Below are positions 9,501 through 18,254 of a DNA stretch of 64,000 nucleotides, piece by piece; the first letter of the stretch is position 1, and each line of letters opens with the position of its first letter. Both the position numbers and the translations under genes were made by a program. The notes beneath the pieces are model-generated. The model did not search any database and was not told the origin of the DNA. It worked only from the letters and a program-made list of their open reading frames with translations. The stretch comes from Brevibacterium linens ATCC 9172 (lineage in GTDB: Bacteria > Actinomycetota > Actinomycetes > Actinomycetales > Brevibacteriaceae). The DNA lies in NCBI RefSeq assembly GCF_900169165.1, contig NZ_FXYY01000015.1:1-64000 (forward strand), read 5' to 3'.

Positions 9501-9629
9501 TCGCCGCTCTACCCGGTCGGAGTCATCATCGGATGGGTCCTCGGACTGCTCAGCCTCATCGTGGCCATTCCCTTCGGTCGGGCAGGGAACACGACGAGCA
9601 CGCCCGGCCGCGCCGAGGAGAGAGCATGA
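6528..9629 (+). CDS. Large membrane glycosyltransferase, GT2-like
   Basis: This 1,033-residue protein has an N-terminal GT-A-like domain (residues 1 to about 200; FLWFLTPDSRPEPDCLDELL fits a family 2 nucleotide-sugar site). One membrane segment lies near 220-240, a charged linker at about 290-345, and some ten further hydrophobic segments at about 355-720. A soluble region and a last membrane helix near the C-terminus complete it. It probably moves a sugar from a nucleotide or lipid donor onto an envelope glycan; the substrate is unknown. It overlaps whiB2 by 4 bp and the next gene by 4 bp. Related large transferases occupy this slot in other Actinobacteria. Confidence 0.8.
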   Translation: MSQSVTIVVVSGDDASKVELETALRPHFPEIPVVDLGGRTVREAGEMPDVADSDFLWFLTPDSRPEPDCLDELLDAIGETESIAAVGPKLMCSGRIVSAGVSTTSAGERFNPVGSGEIDQGQRDSQIETLGLDLPGLLMATTELERIGAPSRVLGPAYSGLEYSRRLRDLGARVLLAPRARMEISATSAARLGSSPHPPTSKAQMRTEQRYRLSLAGQGLFSLFCLLAIGHIGRILGGLLSNNFRPAGWHLSALFGLPTDVSTTAPLRRANARRNRVAKRSNTAHVAALFADDEELAVQRRTMSGEADDPRPAEVPTGGPDADAELNPVGDTEEAIDSFSRLEITGGSSLLRAPLTYVILAAVVMSGVISFRLFGPGHLDGGALGSTDIGLGEIVDRLLGRHLDVSTGAAVPADPYHLVLGVLSLLFFGHVDVMVRSLLLAAPIAAAISAYAGAGSVLARRWVRGFAALLWIASPLLTTALSDGRLGVVFVWICAPLVAVTLRRSLTTGSIAAAAGTGLLLYVITAGVPLLLLVTILGTAVLLVAGRGLRHLWLLAPTVFLGWPWLWAVVREPGTLLTMPGQTTATDSAPTYLLAVGFPAPIDMTWLANLIADLGLGEVSADVLELWAPVLMLPMLILAFFALIETRLELSRLTWAVGLYLGGLVLATVQVHLPAQTGPFHLIESYPAAGLTLVSLGSILLLCLGADRAAGRRPRRGRTAGATTPKSGAEASSATAGRAPMRGLVGLVTVAAIGLVAIGAGQAASSSDPVTATSESTVPALAADRAEGATQARTLRLVNVDGEVLATLVSSADGTVLGTSTVTSAETVGGWPWQRRPLPITSDQVLVAQAASALSADDAGDVGSILGELGVDFVLIGPNAGSLTNSVSVSEGLLPVGPTSSGQLWRVDKPYSGRFLIRDSEGQVSTAAMTGTTATVPAGQEGRTLTIADASDGITARIDGEPLPQPKPDAEEWASEFDLPASGGTVDITLNSPLYPVGVIIGWVLGLLSLIVAIPFGRAGNTTSTPGRAEERA

Positions 9630-11083
9630 AGCATCAGCGCAGCATCGTCACCTTCGCGGCCATCGCCGTGCCCGGAGTGCTCGTGGCCACGACCTCGTTC
9701 CTCACTCCGCTGACCCCCGGCACGCTGAACCGCAGCCCCGAGCAGGTGCGCATGCCCACCGCGGATACCCGCGTCGTCTGCCCGGGTCCCCTGCTCACAG
9801 CCGAGGAAGCCGAAGGCACCGATGCCGAGTTCGTCGATGATTCGAAGGTCTCGACCCGGGTCGTCTCCGCGTCCGCTCCGATCGGCGCTGCAGACGGCTC
9901 GACCTCCTCGGCTCGCCTGCAGGTCGCCGATCTGGGCGGTTCGATCGACTTCGACAATCCCTCCGGCCAGGGTTTCGTCTCCGGCGATGACAGCATCGAC
10001 TCGACAAAGCTCGTCACCGGTTTCGCCCGTCCCGGCGCCCCTGCACTGACGACCGGTCTCGAGACCGTCGAAGGCAGTTCCGGTGACCTCACCGGCCTCG
10101 CCACACTCACCTGTGCCCAGGCGTCGAGCAGCTTCCGGATCGTCGCCGGATCCGGTGCCACCGGCTCGAACTCGCAGCTGCTGCTGAGCAATCCGGGAGA
10201 CGTTCCCGTCCAGGCGAAGGTCGCCCTCATGACTCCCGGCGGTGAGACTGCAGAACCGACCGAACTGAGCATCAAGGCCGGTCAGCAGCGTGCCGTCCCG
10301 CTGGGCGGTCTGGCCGGAGGAGCCGAAGCCCTGGCCGTCGACGTCACCGTCGACGGTGGAGTGCTGGCCGGCTCGATCCAGGAGACCGTCCTCGACGGCC
10401 TCGAACCGCAGGGCATCGACCTCGCCGCCGGTGGTGCCGGAGCCGATCGCCAGCAGGTGCTCACCGGACTCAGCGGCAAGGATGTGCGGGTGCGGGTGGC
10501 GAACCCGAGCAGCGATCTCGCCGAGGTGTCCCTGAGGGCGTACGGACCCGACGGCGAGATCGACATTCGCCGTTCGTCCATGACCGTCGTCGGCCGCGGT
10601 GTCGCCGAGGCCGAGCTCGGCGATCTCGATGCCACGAGCCTCGTCGTCGAATCGTCGCAGCGTGTGCAGGCGGGGGCCTTCATCGGCAAGGACGGTGAGA
10701 AGGGTGCGGCCGACTTCGGCAGCATCCCGTCAACCGACACTCTCGCCGAGACCCAGATCTTGGCGCTTCCGCGCACGGGTGAGTCCTCCCTTTATCTCTC
10801 GCCCGGTCAGGGGCATGTGCAGGTGCAGGGAATGCTCGACGACGGAACGCTTACCGACCCGCAGTCGATCGATCTCAACCCGACGGGAACGACCGTGTTC
10901 AACCCGAGCGAGGTCTCCGAGGAGCCGGTGCGCGCGCTCGTCCTCAAAGGATCCCAAGCTTCGGGGTCGCAGGCCGATGGAGTGCATGCGACTCTCGTCG
11001 TGACCACAGAGGACGGTATCTCCACTGCCGTCCCGGCCCCGGCCCCGGCGGGGGTGGCCTACCGGGATATCCGTCTCGGCTGA
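9626..11083 (+). CDS. DUF5719 family secreted or anchored protein
   Basis: A 485-residue protein beginning MKHQRSIVTFAAIAVPGVLV, a signal sequence or anchor. The rest is a beta-rich, Gly/Ser/Val-rich extracytoplasmic region with repeated immunoglobulin-like stretches such as LLLSNPGDVPVQAKVAL and VRVANPSSDLAEVSLRAYG. I assign it to DUF5719 by sequence and by its fixed position after the large glycosyltransferase. ATG 9626 overlaps the previous stop (ATGA); an in-frame reading of the same frame further upstream is only a shadow of the glycosyltransferase gene. Function is unknown, and a partner role in envelope glycan assembly is inference. Confidence 0.75.
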   Translation: MKHQRSIVTFAAIAVPGVLVATTSFLTPLTPGTLNRSPEQVRMPTADTRVVCPGPLLTAEEAEGTDAEFVDDSKVSTRVVSASAPIGAADGSTSSARLQVADLGGSIDFDNPSGQGFVSGDDSIDSTKLVTGFARPGAPALTTGLETVEGSSGDLTGLATLTCAQASSSFRIVAGSGATGSNSQLLLSNPGDVPVQAKVALMTPGGETAEPTELSIKAGQQRAVPLGGLAGGAEALAVDVTVDGGVLAGSIQETVLDGLEPQGIDLAAGGAGADRQQVLTGLSGKDVRVRVANPSSDLAEVSLRAYGPDGEIDIRRSSMTVVGRGVAEAELGDLDATSLVVESSQRVQAGAFIGKDGEKGAADFGSIPSTDTLAETQILALPRTGESSLYLSPGQGHVQVQGMLDDGTLTDPQSIDLNPTGTTVFNPSEVSEEPVRALVLKGSQASGSQADGVHATLVVTTEDGISTAVPAPAPAGVAYRDIRLG

Positions 11084-11149
11084 GATCCTGCGACCTGCTG
11101 TGGGCGGGCCTGCTCGACCTGCCGCGCCGGGGAGGCCCGCCGAGCGGTC

Positions 11150-11512
11150 TCAGGTGCGACGGAGGATATCGATCTGGTCGGCCACCACCTCGGCGATGAG
11201 TGCATCGCGGGCCTCGCTGCCGGCATGGTCTTCGATCACTCGCCGATAGAGGACGATATGGGTGGGGCGGTCCCCGGCCGGCGGGAAGACGCGACCGAAG
11301 CTCGGTTCGGTCGAACTCGCCGGCGGGACGGAATCGACGGCCAGCACCACCTCGGCCAGGAGATCGGGTTCGCGTCTGCCCATCCGGGCGAACTCGGCGG
11401 CTGCGACCGCGGCGAAACTCTCCGCCCGACTCTGCCGCGCGGGCACCTCGGCCCGGTGCAGCGGAGACCGCAGTCCCCGCCCATGTCGGTCGCGATGTCG
11501 CCGTGGTCTCAT
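11150..11512 (-). CDS. Metallopeptidase-like family protein without HExxH
   Basis: A 120-residue protein starting MRPRRHRDRHGRGLRSPL. It resembles the small 'metallopeptidase family' (DUF1025/zincin-like) seen beside DUF3499 in Actinobacteria (Rv3259). The usual family zinc motif HExxH is absent: the matching helix reads LIAEVVADQID. RVFPPAGDRPTHIVLYRR is the most conserved stretch. It is alone on the minus strand between DUF5719 and DUF3499, whose genes run rightward. It is probably not a working zinc peptidase. Confidence 0.72.
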   Translation of the reverse strand: MRPRRHRDRHGRGLRSPLHRAEVPARQSRAESFAAVAAAEFARMGRREPDLLAEVVLAVDSVPPASSTEPSFGRVFPPAGDRPTHIVLYRRVIEDHAGSEARDALIAEVVADQIDILRRT

Positions 11513-11585
11513 AGCATCTCATTCTACGTGCGGGGCCGCCGTGCCTGAGCGAATCGGCGGGCCGCGGCGTGTAGAGTGTGGGACT

Positions 11586-11957
11586 GTGTCAGCCGTGAGA
11601 ATGTGTTCAAAAGTCAGCTGTTCGCGCCCCGCCGCCGCCACCATGACGTACGTGCACGCCGATGCGACCGTCGTCATCGGACCTCTGGGCAGGCGAGCCG
11701 AGCCGGGCGCTCATGACCTGTGCGCCGAACATGCGGCGAAGCTGACCCCACCCGTGGATTGGCAGCTCATCCGCATCGACTCCGGGCAGGCCCCGCCCGA
11801 ACGCAGCCACGATGACCTGCTGGCCATCGCCGACGCCGTCCGTGAAGCCGCCGACGGTGCCGATCGGACCCCGCCCAGGACCGCGCCGACCCTGGCCGAC
11901 GACCCTGCGGCCGCAGGACGCCGACACGGTCACCTGCGCATCATCGGCGACTCATGA
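11586..11957 (+). CDS. DUF3499 family protein
   Basis: A 123-residue protein with a probable metal-binding N-terminus: CSKVSCSRPAAATMTYVHAD, then LCAEHAAKL, giving cysteines plus Cys/His further on. This pattern and its place just before manB match DUF3499 (Rv3258c). GTG 11586 gives the family's usual short lead before the first CxxxxC; GTG 11595 or ATG 11601 are alternatives. The stop overlaps the manB start by 4 bp, so the two are co-translated. Function is unknown. Confidence 0.8.
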   Translation: MSAVRMCSKVSCSRPAAATMTYVHADATVVIGPLGRRAEPGAHDLCAEHAAKLTPPVDWQLIRIDSGQAPPERSHDDLLAIADAVREAADGADRTPPRTAPTLADDPAAAGRRHGHLRIIGDS

Positions 11958-13438
11958 ACCATCCCGAACCGAGCTCGTCCGGTACCGATCCCGCACGGCA
12001 GAATTCGACGGACTCCGAATTCGGTCGAGCCCGGACGGCCGCGCTCGACGCCGCCGTCGGCGCCTATGACATCCGCGGTCGCATTCCCGATCAGCTCGAC
12101 GAGGACATCCTGTTCGCCCTCGGCTGGGCGACGGCCCGCGCCATGGCAGAGATCCACACCGCCACCGAGGTGGTCATCGGTCACGATATGCGACCGAGCT
12201 CTGCAGGATTCGCCCAGTCCTTCGCCGCCGGAGTCGACGCGGCCGGATCGAGAGCCGTCCTGCTGGGATTGTGCTCGACCGATCAGCTCTACTTCGCCTC
12301 CGGCATCTTCGACCTGCCCGGTGCCATGATCACCGCCAGCCACAATCCCGCGGACTACAACGGGATCAAAATCTGCGGTCCCAGCGCCGCCGGAGTCAGC
12401 CTGGCCTCCGGGCTCTCGCGAGTCAGGGAACTTGCGATCACCGCACCGCAGAGCGACGGCCGGACCATCGCCGACGATGAAAACGCAGCGTTGCGGATGC
12501 GGGAGCAGTACGCGGCACGGATCCGCGAACTCACCCACGTCGATGAGGTGCATGGTCTGTCGATCGTGCTCGACGCCGGAAACGGCATGGCCGGGCGCCT
12601 CCTCGGGGAGGTCTTCGGCACGGACGCGGGAGCCGCCTCGGTGCCCTTCGACGTCATCGGCCTCTTCACCGAACTCGACGGGACCTTCCCCAACCACGAG
12701 GCGAACCCGCTCAAACCCGAGAACCTCGTCGACGCCGCACGCGCCGTCGTCGACAACGGCGCCGATCTGGGCCTCGTCTTCGACGGGGACGCCGACCGGT
12801 GCTTCTTCATCGACGAGACCGGGGCGACGATGTCGGCCTCGGCCGTCGGCGCACTCGTCGCCGAACGGGAGATCGCCCGGGCCCGAGCACTCGGCAATGA
12901 CCGCCCGACCGTCATCCACAACCTCATCACCTCCCGCAGTGTGGCCGAGACGATCACAGCCTCCGGCGGCCATGCACTGAGATCGAAGGTCGGTCATTCG
13001 GGCATCAAGACGCTCATGCGCGAAACCGGATCCGTCTTCGCCTGCGAACACTCCGCACATTTCTATTTCGATGAATTCTTCGGCGCGGACTCGGGAATGC
13101 TCGCCGCCTGCCACCTCATCGCCGCCCTCGCCGGGTCACAGGCTCCCGCCTCTCTTCTGGTCGCCGACTATGACAGGTTCGAACAGTCCGGCGAGATCAA
13201 CTTCACCGTCTCCGATCCCGACGCCGTGCTCGCCGCCTTCGCCGCCCACGCCGGAGAGTTCCCCGACAGCACCGTCGATGACCTCGACGGAATCGGTCTG
13301 CAGGGGTCGGACTGGTGGGTGAACCTGCGCAAGTCCAACACCGAACCTCTCGTCCGTCTCAACGTCGAGGCCGCCGATCCGGCGCAGGTCGACGCACTCA
13401 CCCGCCAGGTCACGGACTTCGTCACCGCTCGCGCCTGA
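11954..13438 (+). CDS. manB: Phosphomannomutase/phosphoglucomutase
   Basis: Converts mannose 6-phosphate to mannose 1-phosphate (often also the glucose phosphates), the step after ManA. The four family loops are all present in the 494-residue protein: the phospho-serine loop TASHNPADYNGIK, the metal loop FDGDADRCFFID, the sugar-binding loop EHSAHFYFDEFF, and a C-terminal phosphate-binding loop around RKSNTEPLVRLN. GHDMRPSS near the N-terminus is also typical. It overlaps the DUF3499 gene by ATGA. Confidence 0.93.
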   Translation: MNHPEPSSSGTDPARQNSTDSEFGRARTAALDAAVGAYDIRGRIPDQLDEDILFALGWATARAMAEIHTATEVVIGHDMRPSSAGFAQSFAAGVDAAGSRAVLLGLCSTDQLYFASGIFDLPGAMITASHNPADYNGIKICGPSAAGVSLASGLSRVRELAITAPQSDGRTIADDENAALRMREQYAARIRELTHVDEVHGLSIVLDAGNGMAGRLLGEVFGTDAGAASVPFDVIGLFTELDGTFPNHEANPLKPENLVDAARAVVDNGADLGLVFDGDADRCFFIDETGATMSASAVGALVAEREIARARALGNDRPTVIHNLITSRSVAETITASGGHALRSKVGHSGIKTLMRETGSVFACEHSAHFYFDEFFGADSGMLAACHLIAALAGSQAPASLLVADYDRFEQSGEINFTVSDPDAVLAAFAAHAGEFPDSTVDDLDGIGLQGSDWWVNLRKSNTEPLVRLNVEAADPAQVDALTRQVTDFVTARA

Positions 13439-13534
13439 AGCCGGCGCCGTCCGCAGATCGGGCACGACGCGACAAGCCGGCCGCCCCGGCAATAGACTCG
13501 AACCCGATCCGACAGCCCGCCGTATGGAGGTACC

Positions 13535-14995
13535 GTGCTCGATTCCACTGACTTCAAGGTCGCCGATCTCAGCCTGGCCGAGGCCGGCCGGCACCAGATC
13601 CGCCTCGCCGAAAGGGAGATGCCGGGCCTCATGGCGCTGCGTGAGGAGTACGCGTCGACGTTGCCGCTGGCCGGGGCGCGCATCGCCGGCAGCCTGCACA
13701 TGACCGTGCAGACCGCGGTGCTCATCGAGACCCTCGTCGCCCTGGGCGCAGAAGTCCGGTGGGCCAGCTGCAATATCTTCTCCACCCAGGACGAAGCCGC
13801 GGCGGCCGTCGTCGTCGGCTCCGGCACTCCCGACGCCCCGGCCGGTGTCCCGGTCTTCGCGTGGAAGGGCGAGACCCTCGACGAGTACTGGTGGGCTGCG
13901 GACAAGATCTTCGACTTCGCAGACGGTCCCAACCTCATCCTCGACGACGGCGGCGACGCCACCATGTACGTGCTCAAGGGCACCGAATTCGAAGCCGCCG
14001 GGGGAGTTCCCACCGCCGGAGCCGAGGACTCGGAGGAATACGCAGTCCTGCTCAAGCAGATCGCCACGTCCATCGCGGCGACTCCCGGCCGGTTCGCCCG
14101 CCTGGCTGCCGGGATCAAGGGGGTGAGCGAGGAGACGACGACCGGAGTCAACCGACTCTACCGCCTCGCCGAACAGGGCGGACTGCCGTTCCCCGCCATC
14201 AACGTCAACGACTCCGTGACGAAGTCGAAGTTCGACAACCGCTACGGCATCCGCCATTCGCTGCCCGACGGACTCAACCGCGCCACCGACGTCCTCATCG
14301 GCGGAAAGATCGCCGTCGTCATCGGCTACGGCGACGTCGGCAAGGGCGCCGCCGAGGCTCTGCGCGGACAGGGTGCGCGCGTCATCGTCACCGAGATCGA
14401 CCCGATCTGTGCGCTGCAGGCGACGATGGACGGCTACCAGGTCGATCTCCTCGCCGAGGCGGCTGCCCAGGCTGACATCATCATCACCACGACGGGCAAC
14501 ACCCGGGTCCTCGATGTCGATGTGCTGCAGACGCTCAAACCCGGTGCCATCGTCGGCAACGTCGGCCACTTCGACGAGGAGATCGATCTGGCCGGGCTGT
14601 CCCGTCTGCCCGGAGTGGAGAAGATCGAGATCAAACCCCAGGTCCACGAGTGGAGCGTACCCGTGCCCGCCGAGGCGGGACTCGACCGTGACCGCACGGA
14701 TTTCCTCGTCCTCTCCGAAGGACGGCTGCTCAACCTGGGCAACGCCACCGGCCATCCGTCGTTCGTGATGAGTGCGTCGTTCAGCAATCAGGTGCTCGCC
14801 CAGATCGAGCTGTGGAACGCTCACGACGACTACGGCAACACGGTGCACCGCCTGGCGAAGGAACTCGACGAGAAGGTGGCGCGCCTCCACCTGCCGGCTC
14901 TCGGGGCGAAGCTGTCCGAACTGAGCAAGGAACAGGCCGAATACATCGGTGTGGACGTGGCGGGACCGTTCAAACCCGAGCACTACCGCTACTGA
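13535..14995 (+). CDS. ahcY: Adenosylhomocysteinase
   Basis: Splits S-adenosylhomocysteine to adenosine and homocysteine, removing the product that inhibits methyltransferases. The 486-residue protein has the [15 protein letters not shown] substrate region, the [16 protein letters not shown] motif, the NAD-binding [20 protein letters not shown] loop and the invariant C-terminal KPEHYRY. GTG 13535 follows TGGAGG at a good distance. The 96-bp gap after manB shows no SAH-riboswitch-like fold that I can recognise. The 3' end overlaps the convergent RDD gene by 7 bp. Confidence 0.96.
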   Translation: MLDSTDFKVADLSLAEAGRHQIRLAEREMPGLMALREEYASTLPLAGARIAGSLHMTVQTAVLIETLVALGAEVRWASCNIFSTQDEAAAAVVVGSGTPDAPAGVPVFAWKGETLDEYWWAADKIFDFADGPNLILDDGGDATMYVLKGTEFEAAGGVPTAGAEDSEEYAVLLKQIATSIAATPGRFARLAAGIKGVSEETTTGVNRLYRLAEQGGLPFPAINVNDSVTKSKFDNRYGIRHSLPDGLNRATDVLIGGKIAVVIGYGDVGKGAAEALRGQGARVIVTEIDPICALQATMDGYQVDLLAEAAAQADIIITTTGNTRVLDVDVLQTLKPGAIVGNVGHFDEEIDLAGLSRLPGVEKIEIKPQVHEWSVPVPAEAGLDRDRTDFLVLSEGRLLNLGNATGHPSFVMSASFSNQVLAQIELWNAHDDYGNTVHRLAKELDEKVARLHLPALGAKLSELSKEQAEYIGVDVAGPFKPEHYRY

Positions 14996-15825
14996 TCGGA
15001 CCGGCGGCGGGTGAGGCTGAGACCGTAGGGGAGCGCGTCGACTCCGGACCGGAACGCGTTCGCACGAGCCGTGCGTCGGCGCTGCTTCTCGATCTCGGCG
15101 ATGCGCAGCCGGTGGATGACTGCGGACAGGAACTGTTCGGGAAACGTACCCTCCGGCGGGGCCGGAGCCACATAGACATTGAGCTCGGTGGCGAGCTCGA
15201 TGGCTCGCTGCCACCGCGACTCCGCTCCGAGCTGGGGCGCCATGGCGAGAAACCGGACGATGCGCCGATGCAGGCCGTCGGGCAGCGACGTCACATCGGT
15301 GCGGCCCAGCCAGTCGTGCAGATGCGGAGCCACGTGAGTGTGCATGGGCGGCAGAGGTCGGCTGCGTTCGCTCACGGCGATGGTTCCGGCCAGATAGTCG
15401 CCGAGGCGCTTGGCCTGCGGTGAGAGGAGCCCGGACAGGGCTGCGATGCCGCCGCCCGAGGAGACGAACTCGAACGGCCACAGCAGGGCGCGGATGAAGG
15501 AATGCCGCAGGCGCACCGCACCGCCGTCGTCGCGGACGACCCGCAGCCCGAGGATGAGCTTGCCCAGCGAACGACCGTGGCTGAGCACCTCGACGAGCAT
15601 CGGCAGCAGCACGAAGACGACGATGGTCATGACGGTGATGAGGGAGCCGAGAAGCAGTCCGTTGAGATCGAGGACCTTGAGCATCAACCAGAACATCGCG
15701 ATGAGCAATCCGATATTCACCAGCGAATAGACGATGTAGTCGATCAGAGCGCTCAACGCCCGAGCCGCCAGAGCGGCGGGCTGGACATTGAGTTCGACGG
15801 CTTCACCGGTGATCAGAGTACTCAC
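14989..15825 (-). CDS. RDD family membrane protein
   Basis: A 278-residue protein with an RDD domain at about residues 18-155: [19 protein letters not shown], then three or four hydrophobic segments, with [21 protein letters not shown] as the conserved loop. The C-terminal 120 residues are soluble and basic. RDD proteins are poorly understood membrane proteins. This one stands divergent from a SpoIIM gene 112 bp away, and RDD, SpoIIM, DUF58 and MoxR genes recur together in Actinobacteria. It converges on ahcY with a 7-bp overlap. Confidence 0.88.
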   Translation of the reverse strand: MSTLITGEAVELNVQPAALAARALSALIDYIVYSLVNIGLLIAMFWLMLKVLDLNGLLLGSLITVMTIVVFVLLPMLVEVLSHGRSLGKLILGLRVVRDDGGAVRLRHSFIRALLWPFEFVSSGGGIAALSGLLSPQAKRLGDYLAGTIAVSERSRPLPPMHTHVAPHLHDWLGRTDVTSLPDGLHRRIVRFLAMAPQLGAESRWQRAIELATELNVYVAPAPPEGTFPEQFLSAVIHRLRIAEIEKQRRRTARANAFRSGVDALPYGLSLTRRRSDQ

Positions 15826-15937
15826 CCGCCCATCGTGTCACATCGCCGCGTTCCGAGGCGGACGTTTCGCCGAGAGCATGCGGGTGCCTCTCGCAACGTC
15901 GGAGGTGCCTGTGCGTCGTCTCCGATAGGGTGGAGGG

Positions 15938-16936
15938 ATGGATCCGAACCTGCTGGCTCAGCTGCACGGCGATGACTGGCTGGAACTGTCGGCATTGGCG
16001 AAGAAGAACACGCTGACACCTGAGCAGACGACCCGTTTCCTTGAGCTCTACCGGACCGCGTCGAAGGATCTCTCACGGATCACGACCGTGGCCCCCGACT
16101 CTCTCGAAGCCGCACGGCTCTCGGCGATCGTCCACCGCTGTCGCAATCATCTCTCGTCCGTGCCCAGCGGGGGACTGTCGGGCCTGTCACGGTTCTTCGT
16201 CATCAGTCTGCCGCTGTCGCTGTACCGGCTGCGGTGGGACTTCGTCATCGTGGCCGCCGGATTCCTCGCCGTCGCCGTCGTGTCGGGGATCTGGGCGGGA
16301 ACGCATCCGGAAGTGCTCGAGACCTTCGGTGATCGTGAGTTCCGACGACAGTTCGCCGAACACGATTTCGTCGACTACTACAAGGAGAACCCGAACGGCT
16401 TCTTCGCCGTCGGCGTGTGGACGAACAACGCCTGGATCGCCGTCCAGTTCGTCCTCCTCGGCATCACCGGCGGCTACGTCATCGTCGGACTGTTCTCGAA
16501 TGCGGTCAACGTCGGCTTCTCCGGGGCGATGATGTTCGAGTTCGGCAGAGCCTCCGACTTCTTCCTCTACATCCTGCCGCACGGGATTCCGGAGATCAGC
16601 TGCATCATCCTCGCCGCTGCCGCGGGTCTGCGTCTCTTCTTCGCCTGGGTGGTGCCGGGGCCCAGACTGCGCCGTGACAAACTTGCCGGTGAGGCCCGGT
16701 CGCTGCTCGTCGTCGCCGGCGGCCTCGTGCTGCTGCTGTTGGGTTCGGGGCTCATCGAAGGGTTCGTGACCCCGAACCCGATTCCGCCGGCGCTCAAGAT
16801 CGCCATCGGCGTGGCCTACACCGCCGCGGTCGTCGTCTATGCCCGGTACTTCGGCAAGCGCGCTGCCGCAGCCGGACTCAGTGCTGATCTGGACGATCAC
16901 CAGGCCGGATACTCGGTCATCTCGACCGACCGCTGA
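15938..16936 (+). CDS. Stage II sporulation protein M family membrane protein
   Basis: A 332-residue SpoIIM (DUF95) protein. The soluble N-terminus (MDPNLLAQLHGDDWLELSAL, about 90 residues) is followed by five or so membrane segments. Family features include FVDYYKENPNGFFAVGVWTNNAWIAV (read in two parts), NVGFSGAMMFEFG and LPHGIPEI. GGTGGAGGG precedes the ATG. In Bacillus SpoIIM joins the engulfment peptidoglycan machine. Actinobacterial relatives in non-sporulating species accompany MoxR/DUF58 clusters, so an envelope-remodelling role is inferred. Confidence 0.88.
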   Translation: MDPNLLAQLHGDDWLELSALAKKNTLTPEQTTRFLELYRTASKDLSRITTVAPDSLEAARLSAIVHRCRNHLSSVPSGGLSGLSRFFVISLPLSLYRLRWDFVIVAAGFLAVAVVSGIWAGTHPEVLETFGDREFRRQFAEHDFVDYYKENPNGFFAVGVWTNNAWIAVQFVLLGITGGYVIVGLFSNAVNVGFSGAMMFEFGRASDFFLYILPHGIPEISCIILAAAAGLRLFFAWVVPGPRLRRDKLAGEARSLLVVAGGLVLLLLGSGLIEGFVTPNPIPPALKIAIGVAYTAAVVVYARYFGKRAAAAGLSADLDDHQAGYSVISTDR

Positions 16937-16946
16937 CCTGCGTACC

Positions 16947-16961
16947 CGCCCCTGACGGGCG
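16947..16961. terminator. Short hairpin between convergent spoIIM-like and DUF58 genes
   Basis: CGCCC-CTGAC-GGGCG forms a 5-bp GC stem in the 31-bp gap between converging genes. It is weak evidence for a terminator. Confidence 0.35.
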
Positions 16962-16967
16962 TTCCGG

Positions 16968-18254
16968 TCACAGCCCGCCGGTGACCTTGAGTCGGATGTA
17001 GAGGTCGGCCAATGCTCCGGGAAGCTTCTCGGGCAGAGCGTGGACGCTAGCGACGCCGAGCCCGCGCAGGCGAGTCCGCAGCGATGCCGTCGCGAGCATC
17101 TCTGCCTCGGCGGCCGCAGCCGTGTAGACGTCGTCGACATCGCCGCGCTGGGCAGCCAGCGCTGACAATGCCGGATCGTCGACTCCGGCGACGACGACGC
17201 GGTGGTGAGCCGTCAGGGTCGGCAGCACGGGCAGGATGTCCTCGGCGACCGTCGCTTCGTCGAGCTGCGTGACCAGCACGACGAGCGCCTGCTGCCTGGA
17301 CGTCTGCAGAACTGCTGCGGCGATCGATTCCCAGTTCGCGTCGTAGAGCTCCGGATGCACCGGCGTCAGAGCCACCGACAGGTCATGGACCGGATCGTGA
17401 GCGCGATGGCTCGATGCGGCTGCACGCACCCGGGCATCGGCGACGATGACATCGACCCGGTCTCCGGCGCCGGTGGCCAGAGCCGTCAGCAGCAGCGATG
17501 CTTCCAAAGCGGCGTCGAAGACCGTGCCCTCGCCACAGCGACGGGCGGCGAAACGGGAGGAATCGATGACGATGACGACGCGTCGATCCTTCTCCGGTCG
17601 CCAGGTCTTGACCACGAGGTCCTGAGCGCGAGCACTGGCCCGCCAATCGATGGACCGGACATCGTCACCGTCGACATAGTCGCGCAGCGAATCGAATTCG
17701 GTGCCCATTCCGCGGATCATGACCGCGGACCGTCCCTCGAGTTCGCGCAGCTTCTGGGTCTTCGACGGCAGCTCCCGCCGAGACACGAACGGCGGCAGGA
17801 CCCGCACCGAGGCGGGAACATCGATGCTCTTCTGCCGGTGGATCAGTCCGAGCACACTGCGGCCGCGCACCGTCACCAGATCGCCGGGCAGTGCACCTCG
17901 TCTCGTCGGCTCCAGCTCGGTGGTCACCTCTGCCGACTCACCGGGTTCGAGCACATGGTGGGAGCGGGTCGCGACGGCCCCGGCACTCGGCGCCCAGGCG
18001 TCGCGGACGTGGAGGCGCAGGCGGCGGTTCGTCCCATTGATCAGGGTCAGAGTGCAGTGGGTGCCATCGCCGAGGCGGACCATCGGTCCCGGGGTGCGCT
18101 GGAGTTCCAAGCCGTGGATCCGGGGAACGAGGAAGAAGTCGAGGACCGCGGCCAGAACGATCACCCCGGCCACGATCGATGCCGTCGACCATGTGGGCAC
18201 CAGCATCACGGGCACGAGGCCGGCGACAGCGAGCAGGAACAGGCGAGGTGTCAT
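16968..18254 (-). CDS. DUF58 domain-containing protein
   Basis: A 428-residue protein with two N-terminal membrane helices (residues 3-45), a beta-rich middle, and a C-terminal von Willebrand-A-like DUF58 domain. The hallmark is GTEFDSLRDYVDGDDVRSID followed by WRASARA, and VVIVIDSS is a possible metal-site strand. DUF58 proteins are partners of MoxR AAA ATPases. Its ATG directly abuts the moxR stop with no gap, so it is the last gene of the leftward operon starting near 22277. Confidence 0.9.
   Translation of the reverse strand: MTPRLFLLAVAGLVPVMLVPTWSTASIVAGVIVLAAVLDFFLVPRIHGLELQRTPGPMVRLGDGTHCTLTLINGTNRRLRLHVRDAWAPSAGAVATRSHHVLEPGESAEVTTELEPTRRGALPGDLVTVRGRSVLGLIHRQKSIDVPASVRVLPPFVSRRELPSKTQKLRELEGRSAVMIRGMGTEFDSLRDYVDGDDVRSIDWRASARAQDLVVKTWRPEKDRRVVIVIDSSRFAARRCGEGTVFDAALEASLLLTALATGAGDRVDVIVADARVRAAASSHRAHDPVHDLSVALTPVHPELYDANWESIAAAVLQTSRQQALVVLVTQLDEATVAEDILPVLPTLTAHHRVVVAGVDDPALSALAAQRGDVDDVYTAAAAEAEMLATASLRTRLRGLGVASVHALPEKLPGALADLYIRLKVTGGL

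Noticed and set aside
9239..9625. Longer start for the DUF5719 gene
   Set aside because: The extra region overlaps the glycosyltransferase in another frame and lacks a signal sequence; ATG 9626 has the ATGA overlap and a signal segment.
13439..13534. SAH or SAM riboswitch before ahcY
   Set aside because: The 96-bp gap shows no conserved riboswitch core that I can recognise and only an ordinary ribosome site.
13136..15481. Very long minus-strand open frame (over 700 codons) across manB and ahcY
   Set aside because: It is antisense to two strongly conserved enzymes, its translation is low-complexity and Arg/His/Asp-rich without motifs, and such frames are common in high-GC DNA.
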